A stretch of 56,750 bases of DNA from an uncultured Bacillota bacterium (GCA_945867665.1 CAMBIR010000007.1:1-56750), one strand, 5' to 3'; shown: positions 40,149 to 49,650, counted from the stretch's first letter. Notes: generated from the sequence alone by a model not told the origin. Program-made: numbers and translations.

Positions 40149-41066
40149 TTATCCTCCATTAGTATTGGTATGTTTACTTGTGATGGTAATCTTTTTTCCG
40201 TCTGTTTCTAAGAAGATGCTTCCCATCTCGTCGGTTCTGTAGATTTCAATATTTCTTTTTATTAGTTTATCTAGTGTTGTTTGGTTAGGGTGGTTATAGG
40301 AATTATTTTTTCCAACAGAAATGATTGCGTATGTTGGGTTTACTTTTTCTAGAAAAGTAGTGGTTGTGCTATATTTTGAGCCGTGATGTCCTACTTTTAA
40401 GACGGTTGCTTGAATATCTTTTTTTAGAATTTTCTTTTCTACTTCACTAGTAGCGTCGCCGGTAAAAAGATAAGATGTATTTTTGAAGGATGCTTTTAAA
40501 ACGATGGAAGCATTATTTAGATTTTTTTTGTCATTTCCTGTATAAATTACTTGGAAAAGGGTGTGTCCTAGCGTAAACGATTGATTTATTTTGGGAACAT
40601 CGAAGGTCATGTTTTTTTCTTCAATTGCATTTAAAAGGTCTAAGAAGGTTTTGGTGGTGGTTGTTACGTCTGGCATATAAATTTTATCGATGTCAAAGTT
40701 TTTCACAATATCGTCCATTCCGCCAATGTGGTCTTCGTGTGGATGTGTGGAAATGAGATAGTCGAATTTGGTAATGTTTTGTTCTTTAAAATACTGAACA
40801 AGTAAGGGGCCATCTTCGTTATTGCCAGCATCAATTAACATATTATGTCCATCATTTTGGATTAGAATTGCATCTGCTTGTCCAACATCGAGGTAAGTTA
40901 TATTTAAGTTGCGGTTCTCTTCTTTGGTTGTAACTTTTGTTTCTGTTACGGGTAAACCAAATGTTTTATCGATATCTTTTTCATAAATGCTACAGATTAC
41001 TGCTAGAATGATGATTAAAATACTTATTCCTTTGGGTAGTTTTTGTTTTTTCTTTTTCTTTGCCAT
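40149..41066 (-). CDS. ComEC/Rec2-like metallo-beta-lactamase-fold hydrolase, membrane anchored
   Basis: Encodes 305 residues. A membrane helix near residues 12-26 is followed by a ComEC-C-type MBL domain: YLDVGQADAILI, the metal motif THPHEDHIGG, FTGDATSE and LKVGHHGS. It has no ComEC channel, so it is a secreted or membrane-tethered hydrolase, probably acting on nucleic acids outside the cell. AAAGGAG sits eight bases upstream. Forms a two-gene unit with DUF3006. Confidence 0.9.
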   Translation of the reverse strand: MAKKKKKQKLPKGISILIIILAVICSIYEKDIDKTFGLPVTETKVTTKEENRNLNITYLDVGQADAILIQNDGHNMLIDAGNNEDGPLLVQYFKEQNITKFDYLISTHPHEDHIGGMDDIVKNFDIDKIYMPDVTTTTKTFLDLLNAIEEKNMTFDVPKINQSFTLGHTLFQVIYTGNDKKNLNNASIVLKASFKNTSYLFTGDATSEVEKKILKKDIQATVLKVGHHGSKYSTTTTFLEKVNPTYAIISVGKNNSYNHPNQTTLDKLIKRNIEIYRTDEMGSIFLETDGKKITITSKHTNTNGG

Positions 41067-41180
41067 AATGAATACTCCTTTATTATTATATTATAGCAGA
41101 TATTTTTTTGTTTGGGTACTAATGAATAAATTATTTGTATTATTGGGCTTATTGTGTTAAGATATAGGTGTGGTGGTTTT

Positions 41181-41921
41181 ATGGAGGATAATAATTTAAT
41201 TCATAAATTTGTTCGTCATGTGAAGAGTAAATTCACGAAGAATTCTAAAGGGTATCCTTCAGTTACCGAATATGCGTTTAGTTCTGAGGAAATAGAGAAG
41301 ATAAGTAAGCAAAATAAGCAAAAGATATTGGATTTGAAACAGGATGGGTATCCTAGAGAGGTTAAAAAGGAAGAGAGCGTATTAAAAACTTTAGATAAAA
41401 TGAAAGTGGAAAATGTTTCTGCTATGGAAAGAGCAGATGGAGACGGTTCTTCAGATAAAGATGATTTGGAGGAAAAGTCTTTTTCTAAAGAAGAAACTTT
41501 AGTTGAAGATAAAGAAGTAAGTGTGAATCAAACGTTAAAAGAAAAAGAAAAATTAGAGGAGAAAGTGGAAGAAATTTCAAAACAACCAGTTAATAGTTTT
41601 GTTTCGCTTAACTCAGATAATCAAAAAATTGTGATGGAGAATTGGAATGCGATTGATATTCGAGAGATTGATAAGGATATTATGGATGGTAAGGAGATAC
41701 TTAATCATAATTATGTGATTACTTATGCGGATGAGGCAGAAAAGTTTATTCATGATATTAGAAAAAAGTATGAGATTGTTGTTTGTTATTTGATTGGTTT
41801 TAATAATGAGAAGAAGGGAATATTTGATAAGACTATTTTTTCTTCTAAGATGGATGATGAATGGAAGTTTTTGGGACAATATATTAAGATTTTAGAAAAA
41901 ATTCGTAATTTTAAAAAATAG
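41181..41921 (+). CDS. Acidic protein of unknown function
   Basis: About 246 residues. Residues 1-60 are basic, 60-150 are acidic and low-complexity (EKEKLEEKVEEISK), and 160-246 are a folded alpha/beta part ending ILEKIRNFKK. No signal peptide, membrane helix or recognised motif. ATG 41181 is preceded by a GGTGTGGTGG-type site; an upstream ATG at 41154 lacks one. Confidence 0.5.
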   Translation: MEDNNLIHKFVRHVKSKFTKNSKGYPSVTEYAFSSEEIEKISKQNKQKILDLKQDGYPREVKKEESVLKTLDKMKVENVSAMERADGDGSSDKDDLEEKSFSKEETLVEDKEVSVNQTLKEKEKLEEKVEEISKQPVNSFVSLNSDNQKIVMENWNAIDIREIDKDIMDGKEILNHNYVITYADEAEKFIHDIRKKYEIVVCYLIGFNNEKKGIFDKTIFSSKMDDEWKFLGQYIKILEKIRNFKK

Positions 41922-42119
41922 GGAAAGTACTTATTTTTATTTTGGTATTTAGATTAAGGTTTTAGGACTTTTTAAGTATTTTATTGATATAACATAATTT
42001 ACCATAATTTTTTGATATTTATTCTGTTATCTTTAATTACAATGATATCAGTTAGCGAGGTGGTAGATGAAGAGATTTAAATATTTAGAAGTATTAGAAG
42101 TTTAGAATTTGGATGTGGT

Positions 42120-42779
42120 ATGATGAAGAGAATCGTTTTAGTTGAGGATGAGAGAGATTTAAATTCTTTGATTAAGGCCTATTTGGAAAAGGCTGGCTAC
42201 GAGGTTATTAGTTATTTGAATGGGGAAGATGCGATAGAGAATACTAGCATTGATGCTCATTTGTGGATACTAGATATTATGCTTGGCGGAGATATTAGTG
42301 GCTATGATATTTTAAAGAAAATTCGGGAGACGAATGAGGAAGTGCCAGTGATATTTACTTCGGCTAGGGATAAGGATTTGGATAAGATTATTGGTCTTGA
42401 ACTTGGTAGTGACGATTATATTACGAAACCATATTCACCTAAGGAATTGGTTCTTAGGGTTAATAATATGATAAAAAGGGTTTATTCTAAGGAAAGTAAG
42501 CGAATTGTTTATGGAAATTATACGATTGATTTAGATAAGCGAAGTGTTAGTCAAGGGGATGTTGAGCTGACTCTTACAACACTAGAGTTTGATTTGTTGT
42601 ATATGTTTGTTACGAATAAGAATAAGTCTTTTTCTAGAGATGATATTTTGAATATTATTTGGGGAAATGATTATTTTGGTAATGATAGGGTCGTAGATGA
42701 TTTGGTGAGAAGACTTAGAAAGAAGATGCCGGATATTAACATTAATACAATTTATGGGTATGGGTACAGGTTGACATGA
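42120..42779 (+). CDS. OmpR-family response regulator
   Basis: Encodes 219 residues. The receiver has the acidic pair VEDERD, the phospho-Asp in LWILDIMLGG, TSA and the KPY lysine. A winged-helix DNA-binding domain with GYGYRL end follows. It overlaps the adjacent sensor kinase by four bases. It could regulate the downstream TasA-like genes, but no binding sites are evident. Confidence 0.93.
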   Translation: MMKRIVLVEDERDLNSLIKAYLEKAGYEVISYLNGEDAIENTSIDAHLWILDIMLGGDISGYDILKKIRETNEEVPVIFTSARDKDLDKIIGLELGSDDYITKPYSPKELVLRVNNMIKRVYSKESKRIVYGNYTIDLDKRSVSQGDVELTLTTLEFDLLYMFVTNKNKSFSRDDILNIIWGNDYFGNDRVVDDLVRRLRKKMPDININTIYGYGYRLT

Positions 42780-44053
42780 CAAAGAGTAATTTAAGAGAAC
42801 AGCTTTTTGTTGTTTGGATGATTATTTTGGGGATAATGGTTGTGTCGCTTGGGATTATTCTACCGAATAAATTGATTCCTATTTATGAGACGAATGTCTA
42901 TAATTATTTAAAGCAACCTCTTAGTTTTTTACAGAGCGAAGACGATATTAAAGAGAATACGGTAAATACGGAAGTTGCTTATTTATATATTGTTTCTTCA
43001 AATACGGTTAGTATATCGGATAATTTAAGTGATATTATTGATATTAGGGATATGAATAAACTTTTATCTCATTTTGATTTGACAAAGGAGAATGGTAAGT
43101 TTATTTATAAGAGAAATACTTATTATTATGTTACTTCTGTTAGTAATGGTAAGATTAAGATAGCGATTACAAATGATAGTTATATTAGTCGAATGAAGAA
43201 GTCTATTTTGATGATTATTTTTCGAGTTATTGGTATTTCTTTTGTTCTTGTTTCTTTCTTTATTTTGGCTTGGTCGAATCATTTGATGGTTCGGATTAAG
43301 AAGATAAAGGATAAGATTGATAATATTACGAATGAGAATTATGATCATAAGCCTGATACGAGATATAGTGATGAATTATATACGCTTGATCGGGCGGTTA
43401 GTGATATGCATACTTATTTGAGTGAGCAAGAAGAATATAAAAACCAGATGTATCAAAATATTTCCCATGATTTTAAAACTCCTATTACGGTAATGATGTC
43501 TTATTTGGAAGCATATGATGATGGTATTCAAACAGAAGCAGAAACAATGAAGGTCATGAAGGAACAGTTAAAAAAATTAGAAATTAAAGTTCACTCCTTA
43601 TTATATTTAAATAAATTAAATTATTTGTCAGAGCGACGGGACAATTTAAGAGAACAGTACGATGTATCCTTGATAATTCATGCAGCAGTTGATAAATTTA
43701 AAATGTCTCGACCTGATGTTAAGTTTGTTCTGGATATTGACAAGAAGAGTATAATGTTTCGTGGTAGTGCGGATATGTGGGAAGCTATCATCGATAATAT
43801 TTTGAATAATTTTATGAGATATGCTAAAAAAGAGGTTAAAATTACTGTTAAAAATAAAAAAATTATATTATTTAATGATGGTGAGAATATTGATGAAAAT
43901 GTTTTAAATAATATATTCACTCCATATGAAAAAGGCTTGAAAGGAGTCTTTGGATTGGGGTTATCAATAGTTCGTAAGACTCTACACTTACTTGACTATG
44001 ATATTACCATTGAAAATGTAAAGAACGGTGTAAAATTTACAATTTACGAATAA
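42776..44053 (+). CDS. Sensor histidine kinase
   Basis: Encodes 425 residues. Two membrane helices (about 8-27 and 141-164) enclose a 110-residue extracellular sensor. Then a HAMP-like linker, phospho-His in NISHDFKTPITVMMSYLEAY, and N (DNILNNFMRYA) and G (GLGLSIVRK) boxes. Partner of the response regulator. Its signal is unknown. Confidence 0.92.
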   Translation: MTKSNLREQLFVVWMIILGIMVVSLGIILPNKLIPIYETNVYNYLKQPLSFLQSEDDIKENTVNTEVAYLYIVSSNTVSISDNLSDIIDIRDMNKLLSHFDLTKENGKFIYKRNTYYYVTSVSNGKIKIAITNDSYISRMKKSILMIIFRVIGISFVLVSFFILAWSNHLMVRIKKIKDKIDNITNENYDHKPDTRYSDELYTLDRAVSDMHTYLSEQEEYKNQMYQNISHDFKTPITVMMSYLEAYDDGIQTEAETMKVMKEQLKKLEIKVHSLLYLNKLNYLSERRDNLREQYDVSLIIHAAVDKFKMSRPDVKFVLDIDKKSIMFRGSADMWEAIIDNILNNFMRYAKKEVKITVKNKKIILFNDGENIDENVLNNIFTPYEKGLKGVFGLGLSIVRKTLHLLDYDITIENVKNGVKFTIYE

Positions 44054-44143
44054 AAAGATATGGATAGGTAGCTTGTAAAAAGTCGTCCCAATAAAGTTTG
44101 AATACCTCTTTAATTTCTAAAAAATATGGTAATATATACATAT

Positions 44144-44202
44144 GAGAACTTCCTTTACTATTTTTTGCTTATAGTAATTTTAATACGAAGTTCTCTTTTT
44201 TT
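44144..44202 (+). terminator. Terminator after the two-component system
   Basis: GAGAACTTC (44144-44152) pairs with GAAGTTCTC (44187-44195), with an inner ACTA/TAGT stem, then seven T. Confidence 0.85.
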
Positions 44203-44243
44203 ACAGTCAAAACAATTTTACACTATCAATGTGCGAAAAAGTA

Positions 44244-44272
44244 TTGATTTTTAAATTCTTATTTGCTATACT
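44244..44272 (+). promoter_or_regulatory. Promoter of TasA-like gene 1
   Basis: TTGATT (44244-44249), 17-bp spacer ending TTTGC, then TATACT (44267-44272) followed by TAAT. The spacer end and downstream bases recur in the promoter at 46443. Confidence 0.75.
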
Positions 44273-44300
44273 TAATACATAATATGAGGAGGAGATAGAA

Positions 44301-45380
44301 GTGGACGATAAGAATATACAAGGAGGAAATGAACAAGTTGTTAATGAAAATAAAGGGAGAGGTTTATTTTATGCAGTAATAGCAGTTGCTACATTCATTA
44401 TTATGGCTGTTGGTGCAACATTCGCGTATTTTACTGCTACAACAAATAGTGCTAATTCTTCTGTAAAGACTGGATCAACTACTTTAAAATTAAAGTATAT
44501 TGGTTATGAAGCGGGTTGGATGAATCAAGATTTAATTCCGGCTAATACAGAAGTTACAGAGTATTCATTTGAAAATCAGAATGATACTACGATTAAGGCT
44601 GATAGTTCTACTGGAGAGGCTAGTTATAAACTTTTAAAAAATGGTTTGTGTAAAGATGATTTTGGTAACTCTATTTGTAGTGTTTATGTTTTTCAAGTAA
44701 GAAATGATGCTAATTCTCCTCAAACGGTTGCTTTAAATGTTGTTAGTGAAGAAAATTCATTTGCTAGTTTGAATGCCATGGCGTATGAAATTTCTTTACC
44801 TGAAGATTTGACTGATTATAACTCAAATGATGCTAATAATGGACTTACTGATCCTAAGTTTACCAAAAAGGATGGAACTGATCCGGAGAGCGGGGTTATT
44901 GATGTAGTTGGGATTGGATTTGATTCTAACGATAGTTCTAAGTCGACGGTTCTTCCTTTAAAAAATGGTAGTAATGAGGGCTATTCTCCAATTTTTATCA
45001 ATCGCAAAGGAGTCACTAAAACTTTATTAAAGTATATTGAATCAAGTGATTCAGATTTAGGAACTTCTGTTAAGAAACCTGCTATTGATCGATTATTAGT
45101 ATCTACTGTTGAGAGTGATGGAAGTCCAAAGACTTTTGAAAATGACAGTGATAAAAGTGTTAAAGTTGCGGATGATATTGAAATTGATGGTGGAGCAACT
45201 ATGACTTTTGCCCTTGTTTTGTATATTAAGAATGCACAATCTGATCAAACAGCAACAGATGCTGCTAAGAGTTTTACTGGTAGTGTTGTTGTTAGTTCTG
45301 GTGATGGTTCTACTGGTGTTAGTGGTTCTATTGGGTTAGTGACTGAGGAAACTAAGAAAAATTTACAATCTCAACAATAG
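44301..45380 (+). CDS. TasA/CalY-like secreted fibre protein 1
   Basis: Encodes 359 residues. A cytoplasmic lead of about 20 residues precedes a signal helix ending AVGATFAYFTATTNSANS, the SipW-type motif of TasA and camelysin. The mature part begins with GSTTLKLKYIGYEAGWMN and ends with a beta-rich TFALVLYIKNAQSD segment. TasA proteins polymerise into matrix fibres. It starts at GTG after GAGGAGGAG. Stands alone between its own promoter and terminator. Confidence 0.85.
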   Translation: MDDKNIQGGNEQVVNENKGRGLFYAVIAVATFIIMAVGATFAYFTATTNSANSSVKTGSTTLKLKYIGYEAGWMNQDLIPANTEVTEYSFENQNDTTIKADSSTGEASYKLLKNGLCKDDFGNSICSVYVFQVRNDANSPQTVALNVVSEENSFASLNAMAYEISLPEDLTDYNSNDANNGLTDPKFTKKDGTDPESGVIDVVGIGFDSNDSSKSTVLPLKNGSNEGYSPIFINRKGVTKTLLKYIESSDSDLGTSVKKPAIDRLLVSTVESDGSPKTFENDSDKSVKVADDIEIDGGATMTFALVLYIKNAQSDQTATDAAKSFTGSVVVSSGDGSTGVSGSIGLVTEETKKNLQSQQ

Positions 45381-45397
45381 TAAATATATTTGAATCG

Positions 45398-45422
45398 AGA
45401 GTAATTAAATTACTCTTTTTTT
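45398..45422 (+). terminator. Terminator of TasA-like gene 1
   Basis: AGAGTAATT and AATTACTCT form a 9-bp stem around one base or a small loop, followed by T6. An IS200/IS605 remnant starts within its T run. Confidence 0.8.
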
Positions 45423-45671
45423 AATACAGTCTGTTCCATCATTATCGCCTACAATGATTGTAAGGATAATAAAAAGTATTACTGTGAAAGAAATATATAG
45501 ACTATGTCCTCAGGTAAAAAGAAATTATGGGGTGGTAATGTATGGAGCGCAGGATATTTTGTCAGTACGGTTGGCAAGAATGGGAATGAACAGCAAATAA
45601 AAAATTACGTTAAAAATCAAGGAAAAGAGTATACCAAAATTCATAGAGGACAATTGAATTTGTTTGACTAA
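45421..45671 (+). pseudogene. tnpA: Remnant of IS200/IS605 transposase TnpA
   Basis: The final part of a Y1 HUH transposase can be read: IQSVPSLSPTMIVRIIKSI, IYRLCPQVK, then after a one-base loss KLWGGNVWSAGYFVSTVGKN and the tail KIHRGQLNLFD. The His-hydrophobe-His and N-terminal half are missing. A palindrome near 45687-45708 followed by GGTTCAT looks like the element's right end. Confidence 0.85.
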
Positions 45672-45686
45672 GGGCATACAAGATAC

Positions 45687-45712
45687 TCCTTGGCTCTGCC
45701 GCGGGGAGGTTC
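45687..45712 (+). mobile_element. IS200/IS605-type right-end hairpin
   Basis: CCTTGGCTCTGCCGCGGGG forms an imperfect hairpin, followed by AGGTTCAT, as is usual for this family's right end. It abuts the IS1595-type relic, suggesting the IS inserted there. Confidence 0.6.
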
Positions 45713-45721
45713 ATAATAATC

Positions 45722-46378
45722 TCTTGTTTAGAAAAAATAAACAGTGGAAACAACTTAACTGGTAATATAGAATTGGATGAATACTATTTATCGGTCAATC
45801 TCAAGGAAACAAAAAAAGATAAAATGCCTAGAATATCGAAACTAAGAAAAACTAATGGAACAGGAAAACAAGGCATTAGTAGACATACCGTATGTGTTAC
45901 CTCATGCATTGATGAAAATACTCACATTATTTTTAAAGTAGCTGGTGCCGGAAATGTAACTTCAGATATGATTAGAAATACCCTAGTTGTTAAAATCAAA
46001 AATTAAAAAAAAGTGATAACTGACTGTAAAAGTTCGTATGAGAGTGTTGCTAAGGAAAATAATTGGAATTTAAAACAAGTAAAATCAAAGTGTTATAAAG
46101 ATAATGAAGGTAACATTTTAGCTAATATCAATTCTCTTCATTCTGAATTAACTATGTTTTTATCACGGTTTCATGGTGTTTCTACAAAACACCTACAGGA
46201 ATATTTAAATTGGTTTACTTTTTTAAAATATCAAAATTATTCAATAGATTATGTAAATCAAGTTGATGATTTTGAAAAAAAGACAATAACTAAATTAACT
46301 GAAATAAAATATTTTAATATTTGTAATAACTATAGCATATTTGATTTTTTTCAATTATACAAAGATTATAATTATTAG
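45722..46378 (+). pseudogene. Broken IS1595/ISXO2-type transposase
   Basis: A DDE transposase lacking its N-terminus. D (ELDEYYLSVN), D (ITDCKSSYE) and E (LHSELTMFLSRF) are present, then KHLQEYLNWF and a complete-looking end. A TAA at 46004-46006 interrupts the frame in the same phase, so the defect is a nonsense codon, not a frameshift. The two open parts are 45773-46006 and 46013-46378. Not functional unless read through. Confidence 0.85.
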
Positions 46379-46442
46379 CCTCCAAAATTTACAACATAGC
46401 GAAAATTTTTGTAAAAAAAACGAAACTCAAATATATAGGTAA

Positions 46443-46471
46443 TTGACTTTTATGTTAATATTTGCTATCAT
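46443..46471 (+). promoter_or_regulatory. Promoter of TasA-like gene 2
   Basis: TTGACT (46443-46448), 17-bp spacer ending ATTTGC, TATCAT (46466-46471) followed by TAAT. Very similar to the promoter of TasA-like gene 1, suggesting co-regulation. Confidence 0.75.
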
Positions 46472-46501
46472 TAATTTAAGATAATGATAAGGAGGATAGC
46501 G

Positions 46502-47482
46502 ATGAAGATGGGAAATGAATTGAAAAATGATGCTATTAATCCTGGGGGTAAAGGGGATAAAAATGATTTTGGTAATAAGACGAATACGTTTAATTTGATT
46601 ATTGGTATATCAACTTTACTTATTGCTATTTTAGGTGCAACTTTTGCATACTTTTCTGCAACGGCTAGAAGTAAAGAAAATGATGTAACAGTTAAGTCTG
46701 CTTATGTTAGTATTTCTTATGATGGTGGTACCGAGATAAAGGCTAGTAATTTGATTCCAGCGACACAACAAGTTGCTTTAACGAAGTATAAGAAAGTGGT
46801 TGATCCTTACAATGCGGAAACTGATGGTGAAATAGATACGGAATATGATACTTATAAAAATGATCCGAATAGGAGATGTGTGGATTCTAAAGGAAAAGAA
46901 GTTTGTTACGTTTATCAATTTTCTGTAATTAGTGATGGTGCTGAAGGGGAAAATACGGATATTTTGGCTTCTATTAAGGTTAATAAGAATGAGTTTTCTA
47001 ATCTTAGTTATTCTTTGTATGAAGTGACTTTTAGACCAGACCCAGAAGATGGGACAAAATATTTAAAAGATAAGTATGGTTTTGGTATAGTTGATAAGTA
47101 TGAATTGAGAAGTCAATTTACTAATATGGATAATAATCCTGATAATGTTGATTATGTTGGGGTTGGATTTAATAAATTTGATAAACCTGAGGATATTTTT
47201 GGAGACAACGGGGAGTTGACTAATACAATTAATCCTGTTAGTTGTATGTTTAAAAATGCTGACGATTTTTCGGATAAATCAAAAGATGATTCTTCGCGTT
47301 GTGGTTCTCTTTCTATTTCTAATAAAGTTAAACATACATATCAATTGGTTATTTGGTTAGAGGAGACAGGCGAAGTTCAAGATGAACAAGGAAAGACTTT
47401 TGAAGGTACTGTATCTATTGAAGTTAGTGGTGGATTAGATACTAGTGAATATGAGAATGGTCAAATTACTGGTAAGCAGTAA
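46502..47482 (+). CDS. TasA/CalY-like secreted fibre protein 2
   Basis: About 326 residues. Its signal helix ends AILGATFAYFSATARSKEND, again the SipW-type motif. The mature domain has SAYVSISYDGGTEIKASNLI and ends HTYQLVIWLEETGEV with a EGTVSIEVSGG strand. It is related to protein 1 in the signal and end strands. ATG 46502 has AAGGAGG six bases upstream. A terminator follows. Confidence 0.85.
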   Translation: MKMGNELKNDAINPGGKGDKNDFGNKTNTFNLIIGISTLLIAILGATFAYFSATARSKENDVTVKSAYVSISYDGGTEIKASNLIPATQQVALTKYKKVVDPYNAETDGEIDTEYDTYKNDPNRRCVDSKGKEVCYVYQFSVISDGAEGENTDILASIKVNKNEFSNLSYSLYEVTFRPDPEDGTKYLKDKYGFGIVDKYELRSQFTNMDNNPDNVDYVGVGFNKFDKPEDIFGDNGELTNTINPVSCMFKNADDFSDKSKDDSSRCGSLSISNKVKHTYQLVIWLEETGEVQDEQGKTFEGTVSIEVSGGLDTSEYENGQITGKQ

Positions 47483-47485
47483 AAG

Positions 47486-47510
47486 AGCAATTTTGCATTG
47501 CTTTTTTTTT
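47486..47510 (+). terminator. Terminator of TasA-like gene 2
   Basis: AGCAAT (47486-47491) and ATTGCT (47497-47502) form a 6-bp stem, followed by a nine-T run. Confidence 0.8.
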
Positions 47511-47547
47511 GTTTTTTTGATACTATTATAATAGAGGCGGTGATAGT

Positions 47548-48105
47548 TTGGAGGGTCATGTAAGACATAAAGATTTTTTCTATGTTGTGATACTTATTTT
47601 AACTTTTATTACCGTAATTGTTGGAGCAGCTTTTGCTTTGTATTCTTTCATTTATAGTCAAAAAGAAGGGACAAGTGCTGTTTATACTGGGACTTTATCG
47701 ATTGAATATTTATCTGGAGATATTATTGATTGTAATTATTTGTATCCACTTGATAATCCAACAATAGCTGCTGTTAACAATGTATATAAAAATAACTTTA
47801 GGGTTACGAATAAGGGAAGTTTAGATAGTCTATTACAAATTAAGATTGATATAACTTCTAATAATTTTTATGGAAATGAATTAAGATATGTTATTTATGA
47901 TTCTAGTCAAGAAGAAGTTGCAAATGGTAGTATTGAAGGGAGTAATGCAAATATTATTGCAAATAGTATTTATTTAAAGAACAATACTACTGAAGAATTT
48001 ACCTTAATGATTTGGTTACAAGAATCGGGTAGTAATCAAAATAATCAAATGAAAAGAAATTTAAGTGGGACAATTGAAGTTGATGCTTCACAAAAGATTG
48101 ATTAA
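47548..48105 (+). CDS. TasA-like small exported protein
   Basis: Encodes 185 residues. The signal helix (residues about 10-33) ends VGAAFALYSFIYSQ, a looser version of the SipW motif. A beta domain follows (GTLSIEYLSGDIIDCNYL) ending FTLMIWLQESGS and SGTIEVDAS, as in proteins 1 and 2. It may act as an anchor or minor fibre subunit, like TapA. TTG start with GGTGAT upstream. Twelve bases before sipW. Confidence 0.8.
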   Translation: MEGHVRHKDFFYVVILILTFITVIVGAAFALYSFIYSQKEGTSAVYTGTLSIEYLSGDIIDCNYLYPLDNPTIAAVNNVYKNNFRVTNKGSLDSLLQIKIDITSNNFYGNELRYVIYDSSQEEVANGSIEGSNANIIANSIYLKNNTTEEFTLMIWLQESGSNQNNQMKRNLSGTIEVDASQKID

Positions 48106-48117
48106 GGAGGAATAAGA

Positions 48118-49650
48118 ATGGGTGACGATAAAAAGACTTTTAGTGATTTATTTTCTAATTCTATGAGTAATGATGAAGAGAAAGATAAATTAGAACCAAA
48201 AAATAGTTCTGTTACTTTTGACCATATTTTTAATGATAATATTTTTGAAAATAATGAGATGAAAAAAAGTAATGAAGATATAAATTTTGACTTAGAAGAA
48301 AAATCACTAGAAAAAAATAATGATAACTTAGAAAACAAAGTAGAGGGTATAAGTGCTAATTTATTTTTTCAAAGTGATAAGGATGATTTGAAAAATCATG
48401 TCAGTAATAAAGAAGAAAAATTAGAAGATGCAGGGGATTTTGAAAAAAATAGTTTAGAGGAGTCTAATAATTTATTTTTTCAGGGTAATGATAGTCAATT
48501 AAAAGCTTCTAATAGTGATGAATTAGAAAATGGAGTAGTTAGTATTCCAAAGAAAATAAAAAATAATGTGTTTTTTCAGTCAGATAAACCTGATTTAAAT
48601 AAATCTCTTTTTGATAAAAATACTGATGCGGATAATGCTCCTTATTCATTGAATGAGGCGAGAGTTAGTGAAAATATTTTTAACCATAGTGTGCCCGAGA
48701 AAAAAGAAGAGGTAAAATTGGAAAATACTGATTCTTTAGAAAGTAGTGTTGATAAAGAAGTACTTTTGCAACAGGGAGTAGGAAATGTTTTCTTTGATTC
48801 TTCTATTGATAATCGTATTAGTTCTCCAAAAGAGGAAAAACATGAAGAGAAAAAAATGGTTTCATCAAGTGATAGTGAGAATGATATAAAAAAATCTGAA
48901 GAGAGTATTAGTCCGTTTTTTTCGAATGAAGGAGAGAATTTAAAACAATTAAATTTTGGGTTAGATAAAATTAATTTAGTTGAAAATGATAATAAAGTAA
49001 AAAGAGTAAACAAACTAGAGGTTGATAAAATAAAACATTATGATGTTAAAATTGTTAAAAAGAAGGAGCCATTATTTAAATTTATTTTAGGAGTGATTTC
49101 TTATGCAATTTTTATTTGGTTATTGTTGATTGGAATTGCTTTACTTGTTTATGTTCTAGATATTAAAATTAGAGCTTCAAAAGGTGATTATAGTTCTCCT
49201 ACTTTTAATGCTTATGTTGTATTAACAGGAAGTATGTTGCCAGAAATACAGGTTAATGATGTTGTTGTGACGAAAAAGGTTGAAGCAGAATCTTTAAAAG
49301 TTGGGGACGTTATTACTTTTGCATCGGCTGACTCTAGATTTTTGAATACTATTATTACCCATAGAATTATTAAGAAAGAGTATGATTCTAAAACAAAAAC
49401 TTATTCCTTTCAGACACAAGGTGATAATAATAATGTAGCGGACAGTGCTTTAGTTCCTCAAAATAATATTTTTGGTAAAGTTATATTAAAAATTCCTAAA
49501 TTGGGTTATTTACAAGAATTTTTAGCTTCTGATGGTGGTTGGATTATTGTTATATTAATTCCTTGCTTAACTGTTATTTCTTATGATATTGTTAGATTAG
49601 TTAAGGGATTAAAAAGGAAGAAGTACAAAAATATAACTGTTCAAAAATAA
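48118..49650 (+). CDS. sipW: SipW-type signal peptidase with a long repetitive cytoplasmic extension
   Basis: A 510-residue protein. Residues about 317-348 and 477-500 are membrane helices around an ER-type signal peptidase: Ser372 in TGSMLPEI and His415 in ITHRI form the Ser-His dyad of SipW. It should process the TasA-like neighbours. The first 315 residues are an acidic, disordered-looking region, absent from ordinary SipW (about 190 residues), with repeats NLFFQS (81), NLFFQG (118), NVFFQS (150), NVFFDS (223) and SPFFSN (about 264). These FF motifs may bind a partner protein. Lies between TasA-like genes. Confidence 0.9.
   Translation: MGDDKKTFSDLFSNSMSNDEEKDKLEPKNSSVTFDHIFNDNIFENNEMKKSNEDINFDLEEKSLEKNNDNLENKVEGISANLFFQSDKDDLKNHVSNKEEKLEDAGDFEKNSLEESNNLFFQGNDSQLKASNSDELENGVVSIPKKIKNNVFFQSDKPDLNKSLFDKNTDADNAPYSLNEARVSENIFNHSVPEKKEEVKLENTDSLESSVDKEVLLQQGVGNVFFDSSIDNRISSPKEEKHEEKKMVSSSDSENDIKKSEESISPFFSNEGENLKQLNFGLDKINLVENDNKVKRVNKLEVDKIKHYDVKIVKKKEPLFKFILGVISYAIFIWLLLIGIALLVYVLDIKIRASKGDYSSPTFNAYVVLTGSMLPEIQVNDVVVTKKVEAESLKVGDVITFASADSRFLNTIITHRIIKKEYDSKTKTYSFQTQGDNNNVADSALVPQNNIFGKVILKIPKLGYLQEFLASDGGWIIVILIPCLTVISYDIVRLVKGLKRKKYKNITVQK

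Noticed and set aside
42067-42105. 12-codon ORF before the response regulator
   Set aside because: It has a GAGGTGG-type site, but the peptide (MKRFKYLEVLEV) is too short and lacks attenuator hairpins to claim a leader.
46004-46012. Programmed frameshift in the IS1595-type transposase
   Set aside because: The two open parts are in the same frame, so the break is a simple stop codon. The N-terminus is also missing.
48466-48486. Motif NLFFQG like a potyviral protease site in the SipW extension
   Set aside because: It is one of several FF repeats in a bacterial protein. The resemblance is by chance.
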